This document shows positions 26,581 through 35,985 of a DNA stretch of 64,000 nucleotides, piece after piece. Position 1 is the stretch's first letter, and every line of letters starts with the position of its first letter. The DNA comes from Sinomonas sp. ASV322 (GTDB lineage: Bacteria > Actinomycetota > Actinomycetes > Actinomycetales > Micrococcaceae). Below the pieces are notes generated by a model. It was given only the letters and a program-made list of their open reading frames with translations. It had not been told where the DNA came from and did no database searches. The position numbers were made by a program, and so were the translations under genes. The stretch covers positions 105,555 to 169,554 of the forward strand of contig NZ_JAVFJJ010000001.1 of NCBI RefSeq assembly GCF_030908245.1. The letters run 5' to 3'.

Positions 26581-27317
26581 CCCTCGGCATCGCGGCGCCG
26601 GGCACCGACGGCGCCGACGCTGAGCGCATCTTCTGGTGGCGCCGGGACATCCGTCCCGGCGTCACCGCCGCGTTCACCCAGGTCTCGGGCGGGAACCTCG
26701 CGTTCCACGTCGGAGAGGACGACGACGGCGTCCGCAGCCACCGCGCGGCGCTCGCGGGCGCGGTGGGGGTCGACAGGGTCCGCTACATGGATCAGGAGCA
26801 CGGCGACCGCGCCGCGTGGGCCGAAGGCTCCGGCGACGCGCCGGTTGCCGACGCGCTCCTGTCGCGAGGGCTGCCGGTCGCCGTCATGGTGGCCGACTGC
26901 GTGCCGATCCTCGTCGTCGGCGAATTCCCGGATGGACGGCCCGCGCTGGCAGCCGTCCACGCGGGCCGAGCCGGGCTCGCGGCCGGGGTCGTGAACTCCG
27001 CCGTGGACGCGCTGCGCGAGGCTGGCGCGCGAGGCCTTGAGGCCTGGATTGGGCCCAGCATCTGCGGCCGCTGCTACGAGGTGCCGGCGGCGCTCCGCGA
27101 CGAGATCGAGGCGAAGGTCCCCGGGACGGCATCGACGACGTCGTGGGGAACGCCGGGGCTCGACCTTCCGGCGGGCGTCGAGTCCCAGCTGGACGCGCTG
27201 GGCGTCCCGGTCCACCTGGAGGCCATCGCGTGCACGTTCCAGGAGACCCGCCTGTTCTCGCACCGCCGTGCGCCCGGCGAGGGGCGCTTCGCGGGAGTGG
27301 TGTGGGCACATGGCTGA
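26577..27317 (+). CDS. pgeF: PgeF/YfiH-family purine nucleoside phosphorylase-like protein
   Basis: This 246-residue protein belongs to the polyphenol oxidase/YfiH (DUF152) family. Members act on purine nucleosides, and E. coli PgeF prevents mis-incorporation of amino acids into peptidoglycan precursors. Conserved features are the Cys of ADCVPILV, the His of VHAGRAGL, and [13 protein letters not shown]. It starts within the ftsZ stop codon and ends 8 bp inside yggS, matching the ftsZ-Rv2149c-Rv2148c order of mycobacteria. Role here is inferred from the family. Confidence 0.88.
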   Translation: MTLGIAAPGTDGADAERIFWWRRDIRPGVTAAFTQVSGGNLAFHVGEDDDGVRSHRAALAGAVGVDRVRYMDQEHGDRAAWAEGSGDAPVADALLSRGLPVAVMVADCVPILVVGEFPDGRPALAAVHAGRAGLAAGVVNSAVDALREAGARGLEAWIGPSICGRCYEVPAALRDEIEAKVPGTASTTSWGTPGLDLPAGVESQLDALGVPVHLEAIACTFQETRLFSHRRAPGEGRFAGVVWAHG

Positions 27318-28053
27318 GCGCGCCGCCCAGTCGAATGACCGAAACGCTCGGCGCGAGCAGCTCGCGTCGAACCTCGATCGGGTCCGCACCCGGATTCATG
27401 ACGCCGCCCGCGCAGCCGGGCGCGCCGATCAGCCGGAGCTCATCGTCGTGACGAAGTTCCACCCAGCCGACGACGTGCGGTTCCTCGCAGAGCTCGGCGT
27501 GACGGACATCGGCGAGAGCCGCGATCAGGAGGCCTCCGCCAAGGCGGCCGAACTCGGCGAACTCGGACTTTCGTGGCATTTCATCGGCCAGCTCCAGACC
27601 AACAAGGCCAAGAGCGTCGTCCGCTACGCCGACGCGATCCACTCGGTGGATCGGCCCTCGCTCGTCGCCGCGCTGGCCAAGGCCGCGGCCAGCGAGCCGT
27701 CTCGGGCTGGACGGCTGCCGCTCGCGTGCCTCGTCCAGGTCAATCTCGATCCGCTCGCCGAGCCGGGCCGGGGAGGTGCGCTGCCGAGGGAGATCCTTGG
27801 CCTCGCGGATCTCATCGCGTCATCTGAGGGCCTCCGGCTCGCTGGCGTCATGGCTGTCGCGCCGCTCGGAGAGGATCCGTCCCGCGCATTCGCTCGGCTG
27901 GCCGACTGCGCCGCGTTGCTGCGCGGCGATCACCCGGATGCGATGATGATCTCGGCGGGCATGAGCCAAGACCTCGAACAGGCCATCGCGGCGGGCGCGA
28001 CACACGTTCGGATCGGGACGGATGTACTCGGTCCGCGGCCACGCGTGCTGTAG
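27310..28053 (+). CDS. YggS-family pyridoxal-phosphate homeostasis protein
   Basis: YggS/PLPBP proteins bind pyridoxal phosphate and keep free cofactor levels in check. The 247-residue protein has the PLP lysine in [11 protein letters not shown], then [25 protein letters not shown] and the C-terminal phosphate-binding [15 protein letters not shown] 27310 overlaps the pgeF stop by 8 bp. A longer open frame beginning at 27037 reads pgeF in another frame. It is a fixed neighbour of sepF in many Gram-positive bacteria. Confidence 0.9.
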   Translation: MAERAAQSNDRNARREQLASNLDRVRTRIHDAARAAGRADQPELIVVTKFHPADDVRFLAELGVTDIGESRDQEASAKAAELGELGLSWHFIGQLQTNKAKSVVRYADAIHSVDRPSLVAALAKAAASEPSRAGRLPLACLVQVNLDPLAEPGRGGALPREILGLADLIASSEGLRLAGVMAVAPLGEDPSRAFARLADCAALLRGDHPDAMMISAGMSQDLEQAIAAGATHVRIGTDVLGPRPRVL

Positions 28054-28127
28054 CTTCGAAGAGTCGGGACCTTCAGGGCCGGGACCCGGTGCATGAGGAC
28101 CGCGCGGCCCGAGTACAGGAGTCGAGC

Positions 28128-28658
28128 ATGGCCGGAGTTATGCGGAAGACGATGGTTTACCTCGGCCTCGCAGACAGCGATGAGCAGTTCGAGGCCGAGC
28201 CCCAGCATGTCCGCACGGATCTTACACGTACGGAAGAGGACAATCTGGTGCACACCGAGCGCGAAGAACGCCGTCCGGCGTTTTCCACCCGCGAACCCGC
28301 ATCATCCGAGGTTGAGGAGTATCGGGCCCCCGTGACCCCCATCAAGCGTGCTGCGGCCGTGCGCGAAGACGCCGGGCTGCGCCAGATCACGACCATCCAC
28401 CCCCGCTCCTACAACGACGCCAAGGTCATCGGCGAGAGCTTCCGCGACGGCATTCCCGTCATCATGAACGTCACGGACATGGGCGAGGCGGACGCCAAGC
28501 GGCTCGTCGACTTCTCGGCTGGACTTGTCTTCGGCCTGCACGGGAGCATTGAACGCGTGACGAACAAGGTCTTCCTTCTGACGCCGTCGACGATCGAGGT
28601 CCTGGGCGAGGACAAGAACGCCAGCGAGGGCCAGGCGACCTTCTTCAACCAGAGCTGA
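28128..28658 (+). CDS. sepF: cell-division protein SepF
   Basis: SepF tethers FtsZ to the membrane in actinobacteria, which lack FtsA and ZipA. The 176-residue protein starts with a short amphipathic segment ([15 protein letters not shown]), followed by an acidic linker and the conserved domain from about residue 85 ([42 protein letters not shown]). It ends with the typical VFLLTP strand and a short tail. The ATG at 28128 has an AGGAG site. Confidence 0.95.
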   Translation: MAGVMRKTMVYLGLADSDEQFEAEPQHVRTDLTRTEEDNLVHTEREERRPAFSTREPASSEVEEYRAPVTPIKRAAAVREDAGLRQITTIHPRSYNDAKVIGESFRDGIPVIMNVTDMGEADAKRLVDFSAGLVFGLHGSIERVTNKVFLLTPSTIEVLGEDKNASEGQATFFNQS

Positions 28659-28666
28659 GTTCCGGC

Positions 28667-28954
28667 ATGGGCATTCTGTGGGCCGTCGTCTTCCTCGTCC
28701 TCGAGCTCTTCTTGGTGGCGCTCGTCGCGAGGCTCGTGTTCGACTGGGTCCAGTCGTTTGCCCGTACATGGCGGCCTCGGGGTGCGTCGCTCGTCGCGGC
28801 GAGTGCGGTCTACGCGGTGACGGACCCGCCGATGCGGCTTTCGAGAAGGATCTTCAAGCCGATCCATCTCGGTTCGATCAGCCTCGATATCGCCTTCCTG
28901 ATCCTCGTCATTGCGGTGTACATCGCTATGGCTATCGTCCGGAATCTCGCGTAG
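28667..28954 (+). CDS. YggT-family membrane protein
   Basis: This 95-residue protein has two membrane helices (about 3-28 and 70-92) and matches the YggT family, which almost always follows sepF. The loop contains the conserved YAVTDPPMRLSRRIFKPI. In other bacteria YggT proteins have been linked to osmotic stress and envelope assembly; no catalytic motif exists. It lies 8 bp after sepF, so co-transcription is likely. Confidence 0.88.
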   Translation: MGILWAVVFLVLELFLVALVARLVFDWVQSFARTWRPRGASLVAASAVYAVTDPPMRLSRRIFKPIHLGSISLDIAFLILVIAVYIAMAIVRNLA

Positions 28955-29092
28955 GTTCTTAGCAAAATTGTTCCGGGATCCTCGAGGCGGCGCGCACATG
29001 CGGGCGGCCCAAGTGGAGCTACCGGGCGAACGTCAGTTACCGTAGTCACGGTGGCGCAAGCCCCTGACTGACTAGACCAAAGAGGTGAGCAG
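28955..29092 (+). promoter_or_regulatory. wag31 upstream region
   Basis: This 138-bp gap has a small inverted repeat ACCGT-AGTC-ACGGT (29039-29052) about 40 bp before the ATG and an AAAGAGGTG ribosome site. TTACCG within the repeat may belong to the promoter. The assignment is tentative. Confidence 0.3.
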
Positions 29093-29734
29093 ATGGCTCT
29101 GACGCCAGAAGATGTCGTCAACAAGCGTTTCCAGCCGACTAAGTTCCGCGAGGGATACGACCAGGACGAGGTTGATGACTTCCTTGACGAGATCGTCATC
29201 GAGCTTCGCCGCCTGAACCAGGAGAACGACGAGCTTCGCAAGAAGGTCGCCGAGCTCACCTCGAAGGGCGGCGCACCCGTGGCGGCCGTGCCCGAGAAGC
29301 CTGCTGCGGAAGAGGTCAAGCCGGCTGAGGTCGCCAAGCCCGAGGCTGCGCCCGTCGTTCCCGCCGCCCAGGCGCCCGCGGCGGCGCCGGCCGTCCACGC
29401 TCAGACCGCCGAGTCGGCGGCTGGCCTCCTCGCGATGGCCCAGCAGATGCACGACAAGCACGTCCAGGACGGCGTCGACCAGCGCGACAAGATCATCGCC
29501 GAGGCTCAGATCGAGGCGAGCAGCCTTGTGAGCGAAGCCCAGGAGAAGTCGCGCAAGACCCTCGGTGCGCTCGAACAGCAGCGGTCCGTCCTCGAGCGCA
29601 AGGTTGAGCAGCTCCGTGGCTTCGAGCGCGACTACCGTGCGCGTCTCAAGGCCTACATCGAGGGCCAGCTCCGCGATCTCGACGCACGCGGCTCCGTCGT
29701 GTCGAGCGAGATCCCAGACAACGCCGAGGTCTGA
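29093..29734 (+). CDS. wag31: polar growth/division protein Wag31 (DivIVA)
   Basis: DivIVA/Wag31 marks cell poles by sensing negative curvature and recruits wall-synthesis machinery; in mycobacteria it is phosphorylated by PASTA kinases. The 213-residue protein has the N-terminal membrane-binding domain (LTPEDVVNKRFQPTKFREGY, DQDEVDDFLDEIV), a first coiled coil to about residue 60, an Ala/Pro/Glu-rich hinge (about 62-105), and a long second coiled coil to the end. AAAGAGGTG precedes the ATG. It closes the dcw block; a perfect hairpin follows. Confidence 0.95.
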   Translation: MALTPEDVVNKRFQPTKFREGYDQDEVDDFLDEIVIELRRLNQENDELRKKVAELTSKGGAPVAAVPEKPAAEEVKPAEVAKPEAAPVVPAAQAPAAAPAVHAQTAESAAGLLAMAQQMHDKHVQDGVDQRDKIIAEAQIEASSLVSEAQEKSRKTLGALEQQRSVLERKVEQLRGFERDYRARLKAYIEGQLRDLDARGSVVSSEIPDNAEV

Positions 29735-29750
29735 GACCCCGAGCTCTCTG

Positions 29751-29780
29751 GCCGACGGCCGCGCATATGCGGCCGTCGGC
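29751..29780 (+). terminator. hairpin after wag31
   Basis: GCCGACGGCCGC (29751-29762) pairs perfectly with GCGGCCGTCGGC (29769-29780) around a 6-nt loop. It begins 17 bp after the wag31 stop and no T-tract follows. It probably ends most dcw-cluster transcription before lspA. Confidence 0.65.
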
Positions 29781-29804
29781 TTCGGCATGTCAACGGAAAG
29801 CAGT

Positions 29805-30434
29805 ATGGAAAACTCATCGGTGACCCCGTCGCAGGGGCCTGAGCCGTCGTCGAACGGCCGCCGCCGCGTGTCGGGACGGGCCATCGCCGTCCTCGCGGCC
29901 CTCGCCGTCGTCGTCTACACGTTCGACCAGCTCACGAAGCTCTGGGTGACGAGCACCATGGTGGAGGGGGAGCGGACCGCCGTCCTGCCCCCGCTGCTGC
30001 ACTGGTACTACATCCGCAACTCAGGCGCTGCGTTCTCAATCGGCGAGAACGTCACGTGGGTGTTCAGCATCATCATGACGGCCGTCTCCGTGGCGATCAT
30101 CCTGTACGCACGCAGGGTCCGGTCGCTTGGCTGGGCCGTCGCCCTCGGGCTCGTGCTCGGCGGCGCGCTCGGCAACCTGACCGACCGCCTGTTCCGTGAA
30201 CCGTCCTTCGGCATGGGTCACGTCGTCGACTTCATCCAGCTCCCCAATTTCGCGATCTTCAACGTCGCCGACTCGTGCGTCGTCACCGGAGTCGCGCTCA
30301 TCTGCCTCCTGACCCTCCTGGGCGTCGGGGCCGATGGAAGTCGTCACGGGAAGGCGCGGTCCGCCGCGGGCCGTGCGGATCAGGGTGAGCCTGACGGTTC
30401 CGGGCGCCCGGGCGAGGAACCGCCCCGTGCCTGA
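29805..30434 (+). CDS. lspA: lipoprotein signal peptidase
   Basis: LspA (signal peptidase II) cleaves diacylated prolipoproteins, such as the one encoded at 7200-7730. The 209-residue protein has four membrane helices and both catalytic aspartates, in [12 protein letters not shown] and FNVADS, plus the conserved [14 protein letters not shown] 29805 is favoured because GGAAAG lies 4 nt upstream; an ATG at 29787 directly follows the hairpin and has no ribosome site. The C-terminal 40 residues are basic and Gly-rich, beyond the usual family end. It overlaps the pseudouridine synthase gene by 8 bp. Confidence 0.93.
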   Translation: MENSSVTPSQGPEPSSNGRRRVSGRAIAVLAALAVVVYTFDQLTKLWVTSTMVEGERTAVLPPLLHWYYIRNSGAAFSIGENVTWVFSIIMTAVSVAIILYARRVRSLGWAVALGLVLGGALGNLTDRLFREPSFGMGHVVDFIQLPNFAIFNVADSCVVTGVALICLLTLLGVGADGSRHGKARSAAGRADQGEPDGSGRPGEEPPRA

Positions 30435-31359
30435 GCCGCACATTGTTCCGGAGGAACTGGGCGGGCAACGGGCGGACGCAGGCCTCGCGGTCTTGCTCGG
30501 GGTCTCCCGGTCGGCCGCCGCGCAGCTTCTTGCGGGCGGGCATGCGTACTGCGCGGGCAGGGCCTTGGCCAAGTCGGATCGGCTCGCCGCCGGCGACGAG
30601 ATTGTCATCGACGCGCCCGAGCGGCGCGATCCTCTGGAAGTGGTGGTTGAGCACGTGGACGGCCTGGACATCCTCCTCGACGACGAAGACTTCGTGGTCG
30701 TGGACAAGCCCGTGGGCGTCGCCGCGCATCCGTCGCCGGGGTGGGTCGGGCCGACCGTGGTGGGCGGTCTCGCCGCGGACGGCTTCCGGATCTCGACGTC
30801 CGGCGCCCCCGAACGGGCCGGCATCGTGCATCGGCTGGACGTCGGAACCTCGGGCGCGATGGTCGTGGCGAAGACCGAGCACGCGTACACCGTCCTCAAG
30901 CGCGCTTTCAAGGAGCGCACCGTGGACAAGGTCTACCACGCCGTCGTCCAAGGCCTCCCTGATCCTCTCGAGGGGACGATCGACGCCCCGATCGGCCGGC
31001 ACCCCGGCTACGACTGGCGTTTCGCCGTCGTCGAGGACGGCCGCGCGTCCGTGACGCACTATGAGGTGCTTGAAGCCTTCGGACGCGCGAGCCTCGTCGA
31101 GGTCCACCTCGAGACTGGGCGAACGCATCAGATCCGCGTGCATTTCTCCGCGCTCCACCATCCGTGCGCGGGCGATCTCACGTACGGGGCGGATCCCCGC
31201 CTCGCGGCCGAGCTCGGCTTGACGCGCCAGTGGCTGCACGCCCACCGCCTCGGCTTCGCCCATCCGCGGACGGGCGAATGGGTGCAGGCGACGAGCCCGT
31301 ATCCGACGGATCTCCAGTACGCGATCGACGCTCTTCGAGGGGGCGTGCCCGGGCATTGA
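30427..31359 (+). CDS. RluD-type 23S rRNA pseudouridine synthase
   Basis: This 310-residue enzyme converts uridine to pseudouridine in large-subunit rRNA. An S4 RNA-binding domain (about 8-70, [24 protein letters not shown]) precedes the RsuA/RluA catalytic domain with the catalytic Asp in [12 protein letters not shown] and the later signature GRTHQIRVH. The GTG at 30427 overlaps the lspA stop by 8 bp and gives the S4 domain its normal start; a longer frame from 30334 would overlap lspA by 100 bp. The exact uridine target is not determined. Confidence 0.92.
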   Translation: MPEPHIVPEELGGQRADAGLAVLLGVSRSAAAQLLAGGHAYCAGRALAKSDRLAAGDEIVIDAPERRDPLEVVVEHVDGLDILLDDEDFVVVDKPVGVAAHPSPGWVGPTVVGGLAADGFRISTSGAPERAGIVHRLDVGTSGAMVVAKTEHAYTVLKRAFKERTVDKVYHAVVQGLPDPLEGTIDAPIGRHPGYDWRFAVVEDGRASVTHYEVLEAFGRASLVEVHLETGRTHQIRVHFSALHHPCAGDLTYGADPRLAAELGLTRQWLHAHRLGFAHPRTGEWVQATSPYPTDLQYAIDALRGGVPGH

Positions 31360-31407
31360 CGGTGCCCGCACGGCGCCCTACCCTGACGGCGACAACGGGA
31401 GGACCGG

Positions 31408-31840
31408 ATGAGGCGAGTCATGTCACCCGATGCGAACGGGCTCCGGCGGGCGAGTGTCACCGCGATCGGGGCTGCGGCCCTCTGGCTGATCGGCATCGCT
31501 CCGGTTCCTGGGGTCTACCTTGAGCGTGATCCCGTCCGACGCCTCGAACTCCTCCGCGCGGGGGAGCGCGGTTGGATCATCGGTCACCACCTCGCCGCGG
31601 CGGGTACGACGGCGGTGCCTGCCGCGTTCGCCCGCGTAGCCCTTGCCCTGCCGAAGGGTCGGTCGAGGCGCTACGCCGCCGCGGCTGCCGGTGCGCTGGC
31701 CCGGGGCGGGCGGCGCACTTGCCTTGACCGGCGACATCCCGCCTTTCCTCTTCTATCTGGCCGAGCAGCTCGCCGCCGCGAGCCTCCTGCGGCGCGGCAC
31801 CGCCGAGCCCCGAGCCGCCACGCCTAGACTGGTTCGGTGA
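31408..31840 (+). pseudogene. frameshifted small membrane-protein remnant
   Basis: A frame starting at ATG 31408, with GGGAGG upstream, reads as a plausible membrane protein for about 95 residues (AAALWLIGIAPVPGVYL, GWIIGHHLAAAGTTAVPAAFARVALAL). It then changes abruptly to an Arg-rich translation near 31690-31705. In the +1 frame the hydrophobic character resumes (ALALTGDIPPFLFYLAEQL) and runs to a stop at 31840, overlapping the dnaE start. This pattern fits a single frameshift in an otherwise normal gene, or a sequencing error. I do not recognise the family. Confidence 0.45.
31825..31830 (+). promoter_or_regulatory. -10 element of a leaderless dnaE transcript
   Basis: TAGACT is followed by 6 nt and the GTG start at 31837. 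There is no ribosome-binding site. Confidence 0.55.
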
Positions 31841-34800
31841 GCTCCACCGGTTCGTTCGTCCACCTCCACAACCACACCGAGTACTCGATGCTCGACGGCG
31901 CGGCCCGGCTGGGCGACTTGTTCGGCCACGCTGCGGAGCTGGGCATGAACGCCCTTGCCACGACGGACCACGGATTCGTCTTCGGGGCCTTCGACTTCTG
32001 GAAGAAGGCGAACGACGCCGGGGTCAAGCCGATCGTGGGCGTCGAGGCGTATCTCACGCCGGGGACCGCGCGGCGAGACAAGACCCGCGTGCGCTGGGGT
32101 GACGGCGGGCGCGACGACGTCTCCGGCGCAGGCGCCTACACCCACATGACGATGTGGGCCGAGAACACCCAGGGCATGCACAACCTGTTCCGCATGTCCT
32201 CGCTGGCCTCCCTCGAGGGCTACCTCTACAAGCCGCGCATGGACCGCGAGCTCCTGCAGACCTACGGCAAGGGCCTCATCGCCACGACCGGATGCCCGTC
32301 CGGGGAGGTCCAGACCAAGCTGCGCCTCGGCCTCTACAAGGAGGCGCGCGAGGCTGCGGCCGAGTTCCGGGACATCTTCGGCCACGACAATTTCTACTGC
32401 GAGCTCATGGACCACGGGCTCGAGATCGAGCGAGGCATCCAAGCCGATCTCATCAAGCTCGCGAAGGATCTCGGCCTCCCGCTCGTCGCGACGAACGACC
32501 TCCACTACACGCACGCCGAGGACGCGTCGAGCCACGCCGCGCTCCTCTGCGTCCAGTCCGGTTCGACGCTCGCCGACCCCAAGCGGTTCAAGTTCGACGC
32601 CGACGAGTTCTACCTCAAGTCCCCGGCGGAGATGCGCGCAATCTTCAGCGAGCACCCCGACGCGTGCGACAACACGCTCCTCATCGCCGAACGGTGCAAC
32701 GTCGAGTTCAACACCAAGGCCAGCTACATGCCCCGCTTCCCCTGCCCGGACGGGGAGAACGAGGAGTCGTGGTTCGTCAAGGAGGTCGAGCGCGGCCTCC
32801 ACTACCGCTTCCCCGGCGGCATCCCGGACGAGGTGCGCAAGCAGGCCGAGTACGAGATCGGGATCATCACCCAGATGGGTTTCCCCGGCTACTTCCTCGT
32901 CGTCGCCGACTTCATCAACTGGGCCAAGGACCACGGGATCCGCGTCGGTCCGGGACGCGGCTCGGGCGCGGGCTCGATGGCCGCGTACGCGATGCGCATC
33001 ACGGATCTCAACCCGCTCGCGCACGGCCTCATCTTCGAGCGCTTCCTCAACCCGGACCGCGTCTCGATGCCCGACTTCGACGTCGACTTCGACGATCGTC
33101 GCCGTCCCGAGGTCATCAAGTACGTGACCGAGAAGTACGGCGACGACCGCGTCGCGATGATCGTCACGTACGGGACCATCAAGGCCAAGCAGGCGCTCAA
33201 GGACTCGTCGCGCGTCCTCGGCTACCCGTTCTCCGTGGGGGAGCGGCTCACGAAGGCCATGCCGCCGGACGTCATGGGCAAGGGCATGCCACTCGTGGAC
33301 ATCCACAACCCCGAGGCGAAGCGCTACGGCGAGGCCGAGGAGATGCGGGAGCTCCTGCGGTCGGACGCGGACGCGCAGCGCGTCTTCGAGACGGCCCTCG
33401 GCCTCGAGGGGCTCAAGCGCCAGTGGGGCGTCCACGCCGCGGGCGTCATCATGTCCTCGCATCCGCTCATCGACATCGTCCCGATCATGCGCCGCGAGCA
33501 GGACGGCCAGATCATCACGCAGTTCGACTACCCGACCTGCGAAGGCCTCGGCCTCATCAAGATGGACTTCCTCGGACTGAGGAACCTCACGATCATCACG
33601 GACGCCCTCGACAACATCAAGCTCAACCGTGGCCACGAGCTCGACCTCGAGCGGCTCGAGCTCGACGACGCGGCGTCCTACGAACTGCTCGCGCGCGGTG
33701 ACACGCTCGGGGTGTTCCAGCTCGACGGCGGCCCCATGCGCTCGCTGCTCAAGCTCATGCGCCCCGACAACTTCGAGGACATCTCCGCCGTCCTCGCGCT
33801 CTACCGCCCGGGTCCCATGGGCGCGAACGCCCACACGAACTATGCCCTGCGCAAGAACGGGCAGCAGGAGATCACGCCGATCCATCCCGAGCTGGCGGAG
33901 CCGCTCGAGGACATCCTGGGCGGTACGTTCGGCCTCATCGTGTACCAGGAGCAGGTCATGGCCATCGCGCAGAAGCTTGCTGGCTACTCGCTCGGTCAAG
34001 CCGACATCCTCCGCCGCGCGATGGGCAAGAAGAAGAAGTCGGAGCTGGACAAGCAGTTCGAGGGCTTCTCGGCCGGCATGCACGAGCGCGGCTACTCGGA
34101 CGCCGCCGTCAAGACCCTCTGGGACATCCTCCTGCCGTTCTCCGACTACGCGTTCAACAAGGCGCACTCGGCCGCCTACGGCGTCGTCTCCTACTGGACC
34201 GCCTACCTCAAGGCGCACTACCCGGCCGAGTACATGGCCGCGCTCCTGACATCGGTGGGCGACGACAAGGACAAGTGCGCGATGTACCTCAACGAGTGCC
34301 GGCGCATGGGCATCACGGTCCTCCCGCCGGACGTCAACGAGTCCGCGCTCAACTTCACCCCGGTGGGGAATGACATCCGCTTCGGCATGGGCGCGATCCG
34401 CAATGTCGGCGCGAACGTCGTCCACTCGATGGTCGAAGCGCGCGAGGAGAAGAAGGCCTTCACGGGCTTCAGCGACTTCCTCCAGAAGGTCCCCGCCGTC
34501 GTCTGCAACAAGCGCACGATCGAATCGCTCATCAAAGCCGGCGCGTTCGACTCCCTCGGCCATCCGCGGCGCGCCCTGGCGATGATCCACGAGGAAGCCG
34601 TCGACGCCGTCATCACCTTGAAGCGCAACGAGGCGGCGAATCAGTTTGACCTCTTCAGCGCGTTCGACGGCGGGGGAGAGGATGGCGGTCTGGCCGCGGG
34701 GCTGTCGGTCGAGGTCCCGGATCTGCCCGAATGGGAGAAGAAGGACCGCCTCGCGTTCGAGCGCGACATGCTCGGACTATACGTCTCGGATCACCCGCTC

Positions 34801-35376
34801 CAAGGCCTCGAAGGAGTGCTCGAGGGCCACTCGGATCACGCGATCTCCCACCTCATCTCGGACGAAGGCCCGCAGGACGGCGCGATCGTCACGATCGCGG
34901 GCATGATCACGTCGCTGAGCCGGCGCATCGCGAAGGCGAGCGGCAACGCGTATGCGCGGGCGGAGATCGAGGACCTTGGCGCGTCGATGGAAGTCATGTT
35001 CTTCGGTCAGGTCTACGGGCCGATCTCGTCGATCCTCGCCGAAGACCTCATCGTCGTGGTCAAGGGCCGCCTCCAGCGGCGCGACGACGGCGCCGTGACC
35101 CTGAGCGCGATGGAACTCACCGTCCCCGACCTGAGCCAGGCGGGCGGCGGCCCCATTGTCATCTCGATGCCGACGCACAAGGCCACCGAGCGCGTCGTGA
35201 CGCGCCTCGGCGAGGTGCTCAAGACGCATCCGGGCCACAGCGAAGTCCAGCTGCGGCTTCACGGGACTCGGAGCATCGAGATCATGAAGCTCGGAGTGCA
35301 TCTGCGGGTGAATCCGAACCCCGCCCTGTTCGGAGACCTCAAGGTCCTCCTCGGGCCTGCGTGCCTTGATGCCTGA
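31837..35376 (+). CDS. dnaE: DNA polymerase III alpha subunit
   Basis: DnaE is the replicative polymerase. The 1179-residue protein begins with a PHP domain whose metal-binding residues look intact (FVHLHNHTEYSMLDG, ALATTDHG), which in actinobacterial DnaE1 provides 3'-5' proofreading. The C-family polymerase core has the catalytic PDFDVDFDDRRR near residue 412. Helix-hairpin-helix and OB-fold domains occupy about 830-1080. The segment GLYVSDHPLQGLE before the OB fold is typical. The start is set by the leaderless -10 and by family length. It overlaps the next gene by 8 bp. Confidence 0.96.
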   Translation: MSSTGSFVHLHNHTEYSMLDGAARLGDLFGHAAELGMNALATTDHGFVFGAFDFWKKANDAGVKPIVGVEAYLTPGTARRDKTRVRWGDGGRDDVSGAGAYTHMTMWAENTQGMHNLFRMSSLASLEGYLYKPRMDRELLQTYGKGLIATTGCPSGEVQTKLRLGLYKEAREAAAEFRDIFGHDNFYCELMDHGLEIERGIQADLIKLAKDLGLPLVATNDLHYTHAEDASSHAALLCVQSGSTLADPKRFKFDADEFYLKSPAEMRAIFSEHPDACDNTLLIAERCNVEFNTKASYMPRFPCPDGENEESWFVKEVERGLHYRFPGGIPDEVRKQAEYEIGIITQMGFPGYFLVVADFINWAKDHGIRVGPGRGSGAGSMAAYAMRITDLNPLAHGLIFERFLNPDRVSMPDFDVDFDDRRRPEVIKYVTEKYGDDRVAMIVTYGTIKAKQALKDSSRVLGYPFSVGERLTKAMPPDVMGKGMPLVDIHNPEAKRYGEAEEMRELLRSDADAQRVFETALGLEGLKRQWGVHAAGVIMSSHPLIDIVPIMRREQDGQIITQFDYPTCEGLGLIKMDFLGLRNLTIITDALDNIKLNRGHELDLERLELDDAASYELLARGDTLGVFQLDGGPMRSLLKLMRPDNFEDISAVLALYRPGPMGANAHTNYALRKNGQQEITPIHPELAEPLEDILGGTFGLIVYQEQVMAIAQKLAGYSLGQADILRRAMGKKKKSELDKQFEGFSAGMHERGYSDAAVKTLWDILLPFSDYAFNKAHSAAYGVVSYWTAYLKAHYPAEYMAALLTSVGDDKDKCAMYLNECRRMGITVLPPDVNESALNFTPVGNDIRFGMGAIRNVGANVVHSMVEAREEKKAFTGFSDFLQKVPAVVCNKRTIESLIKAGAFDSLGHPRRALAMIHEEAVDAVITLKRNEAANQFDLFSAFDGGGEDGGLAAGLSVEVPDLPEWEKKDRLAFERDMLGLYVSDHPLQGLEGVLEGHSDHAISHLISDEGPQDGAIVTIAGMITSLSRRIAKASGNAYARAEIEDLGASMEVMFFGQVYGPISSILAEDLIVVVKGRLQRRDDGAVTLSAMELTVPDLSQAGGGPIVISMPTHKATERVVTRLGEVLKTHPGHSEVQLRLHGTRSIEIMKLGVHLRVNPNPALFGDLKVLLGPACLDA

Positions 35377-35857
35377 TTCTCCCGAGGCCGCCCCGAGTTT
35401 CTGGCCCGGCCTCGGCACGATGCTCCGGTGGCTGTTTGCGCCTGCCGCCGCCGGCCCGGTCCTCGGCGTAGCGTGGTGGCTCGCGTCGCCCGGAGGCCGC
35501 CTCTACGGCGACGGTTCCGACTACGGAGTGTGGCTCACCCGAGACTTCATGTTCGCGGGATTCGCAGCCCTCGCGGCCGTGTGCGTCGTCGTCCCCGTCG
35601 TGTGGGTGCACGACCGCCACGGCTTCGCGGGTCGCTCCCTCGCCGCGCTCGTCGGCTCGGGCGCAGGAAGCCTGCTCATGTGGCTCACCGGAGTCGGGCT
35701 GGGCCGTGCGTTTGGCTCCCCGCGATCTGATCCGAGCATCGACGGATCCGCCTTCGGGCTCCAGACGCTGAGCGAGCTCGCGCTCTGGCCGGCGATTGTC
35801 GCCGTCGTCGTCCTTGGGCTCGTGACTGTCCTCTGGTCCCCGCCCACCCGCCCTTGA
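35369..35857 (+). CDS. small integral membrane protein, function unknown
   Basis: This 162-residue protein has four predicted membrane segments (about 18-35, 57-78, 87-107, 130-152) separated by short loops, with no catalytic motif. It might belong to a DUF2567-like group; that assignment is from memory and weak. ATG 35369 lies inside the end of dnaE, which suggests translational coupling. Its last codons (PPTRP) run into the 20-bp tandem repeat, so the C-terminus may vary between strains. Confidence 0.65.
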   Translation: MPDSPEAAPSFWPGLGTMLRWLFAPAAAGPVLGVAWWLASPGGRLYGDGSDYGVWLTRDFMFAGFAALAAVCVVVPVVWVHDRHGFAGRSLAALVGSGAGSLLMWLTGVGLGRAFGSPRSDPSIDGSAFGLQTLSELALWPAIVAVVVLGLVTVLWSPPTRP

Positions 35858-35938
35858 GCCCACCCACCCGACCCTAGTCCCCGCCTACCCGCCCTTGACC
35901 CCGCCCACCCGCCCTTGAGCCCGCCCACCCGCCGCTGG
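35838..35938 (+). repeat. five-copy 20-bp C-rich tandem repeat
   Basis: Five imperfect units of about 20 bp resemble CCCGCCCACCCGCCCTTGAG. Copies 1, 3, 4 and 5 are close matches; copy 2 has several changes and there is one single-base insertion. The array spans the 3' end of the upstream membrane-protein gene and most of the gap before hisD. Slippage could alter both the protein C-terminus and the hisD promoter distance. Confidence 0.85.
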
Positions 35939-35973
35939 TTCCCGTCCTCACCCTGACAGCCCGCGGGGGACCG

Positions 35974-35979
35974 TAGACT
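35974..35979 (+). promoter_or_regulatory. -10 element of a leaderless hisD transcript
   Basis: TAGACT is followed by 6 nt and GTG at 35986. This spacing favours the GTG over the TTG at 35983. Confidence 0.55.
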
Positions 35980-35985
35980 GGGTTG

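Noticed and set aside
35838..35938. CRISPR-like array
   Set aside because: Units are contiguous 20-bp tandem repeats with no unique spacers and no cas genes nearby.
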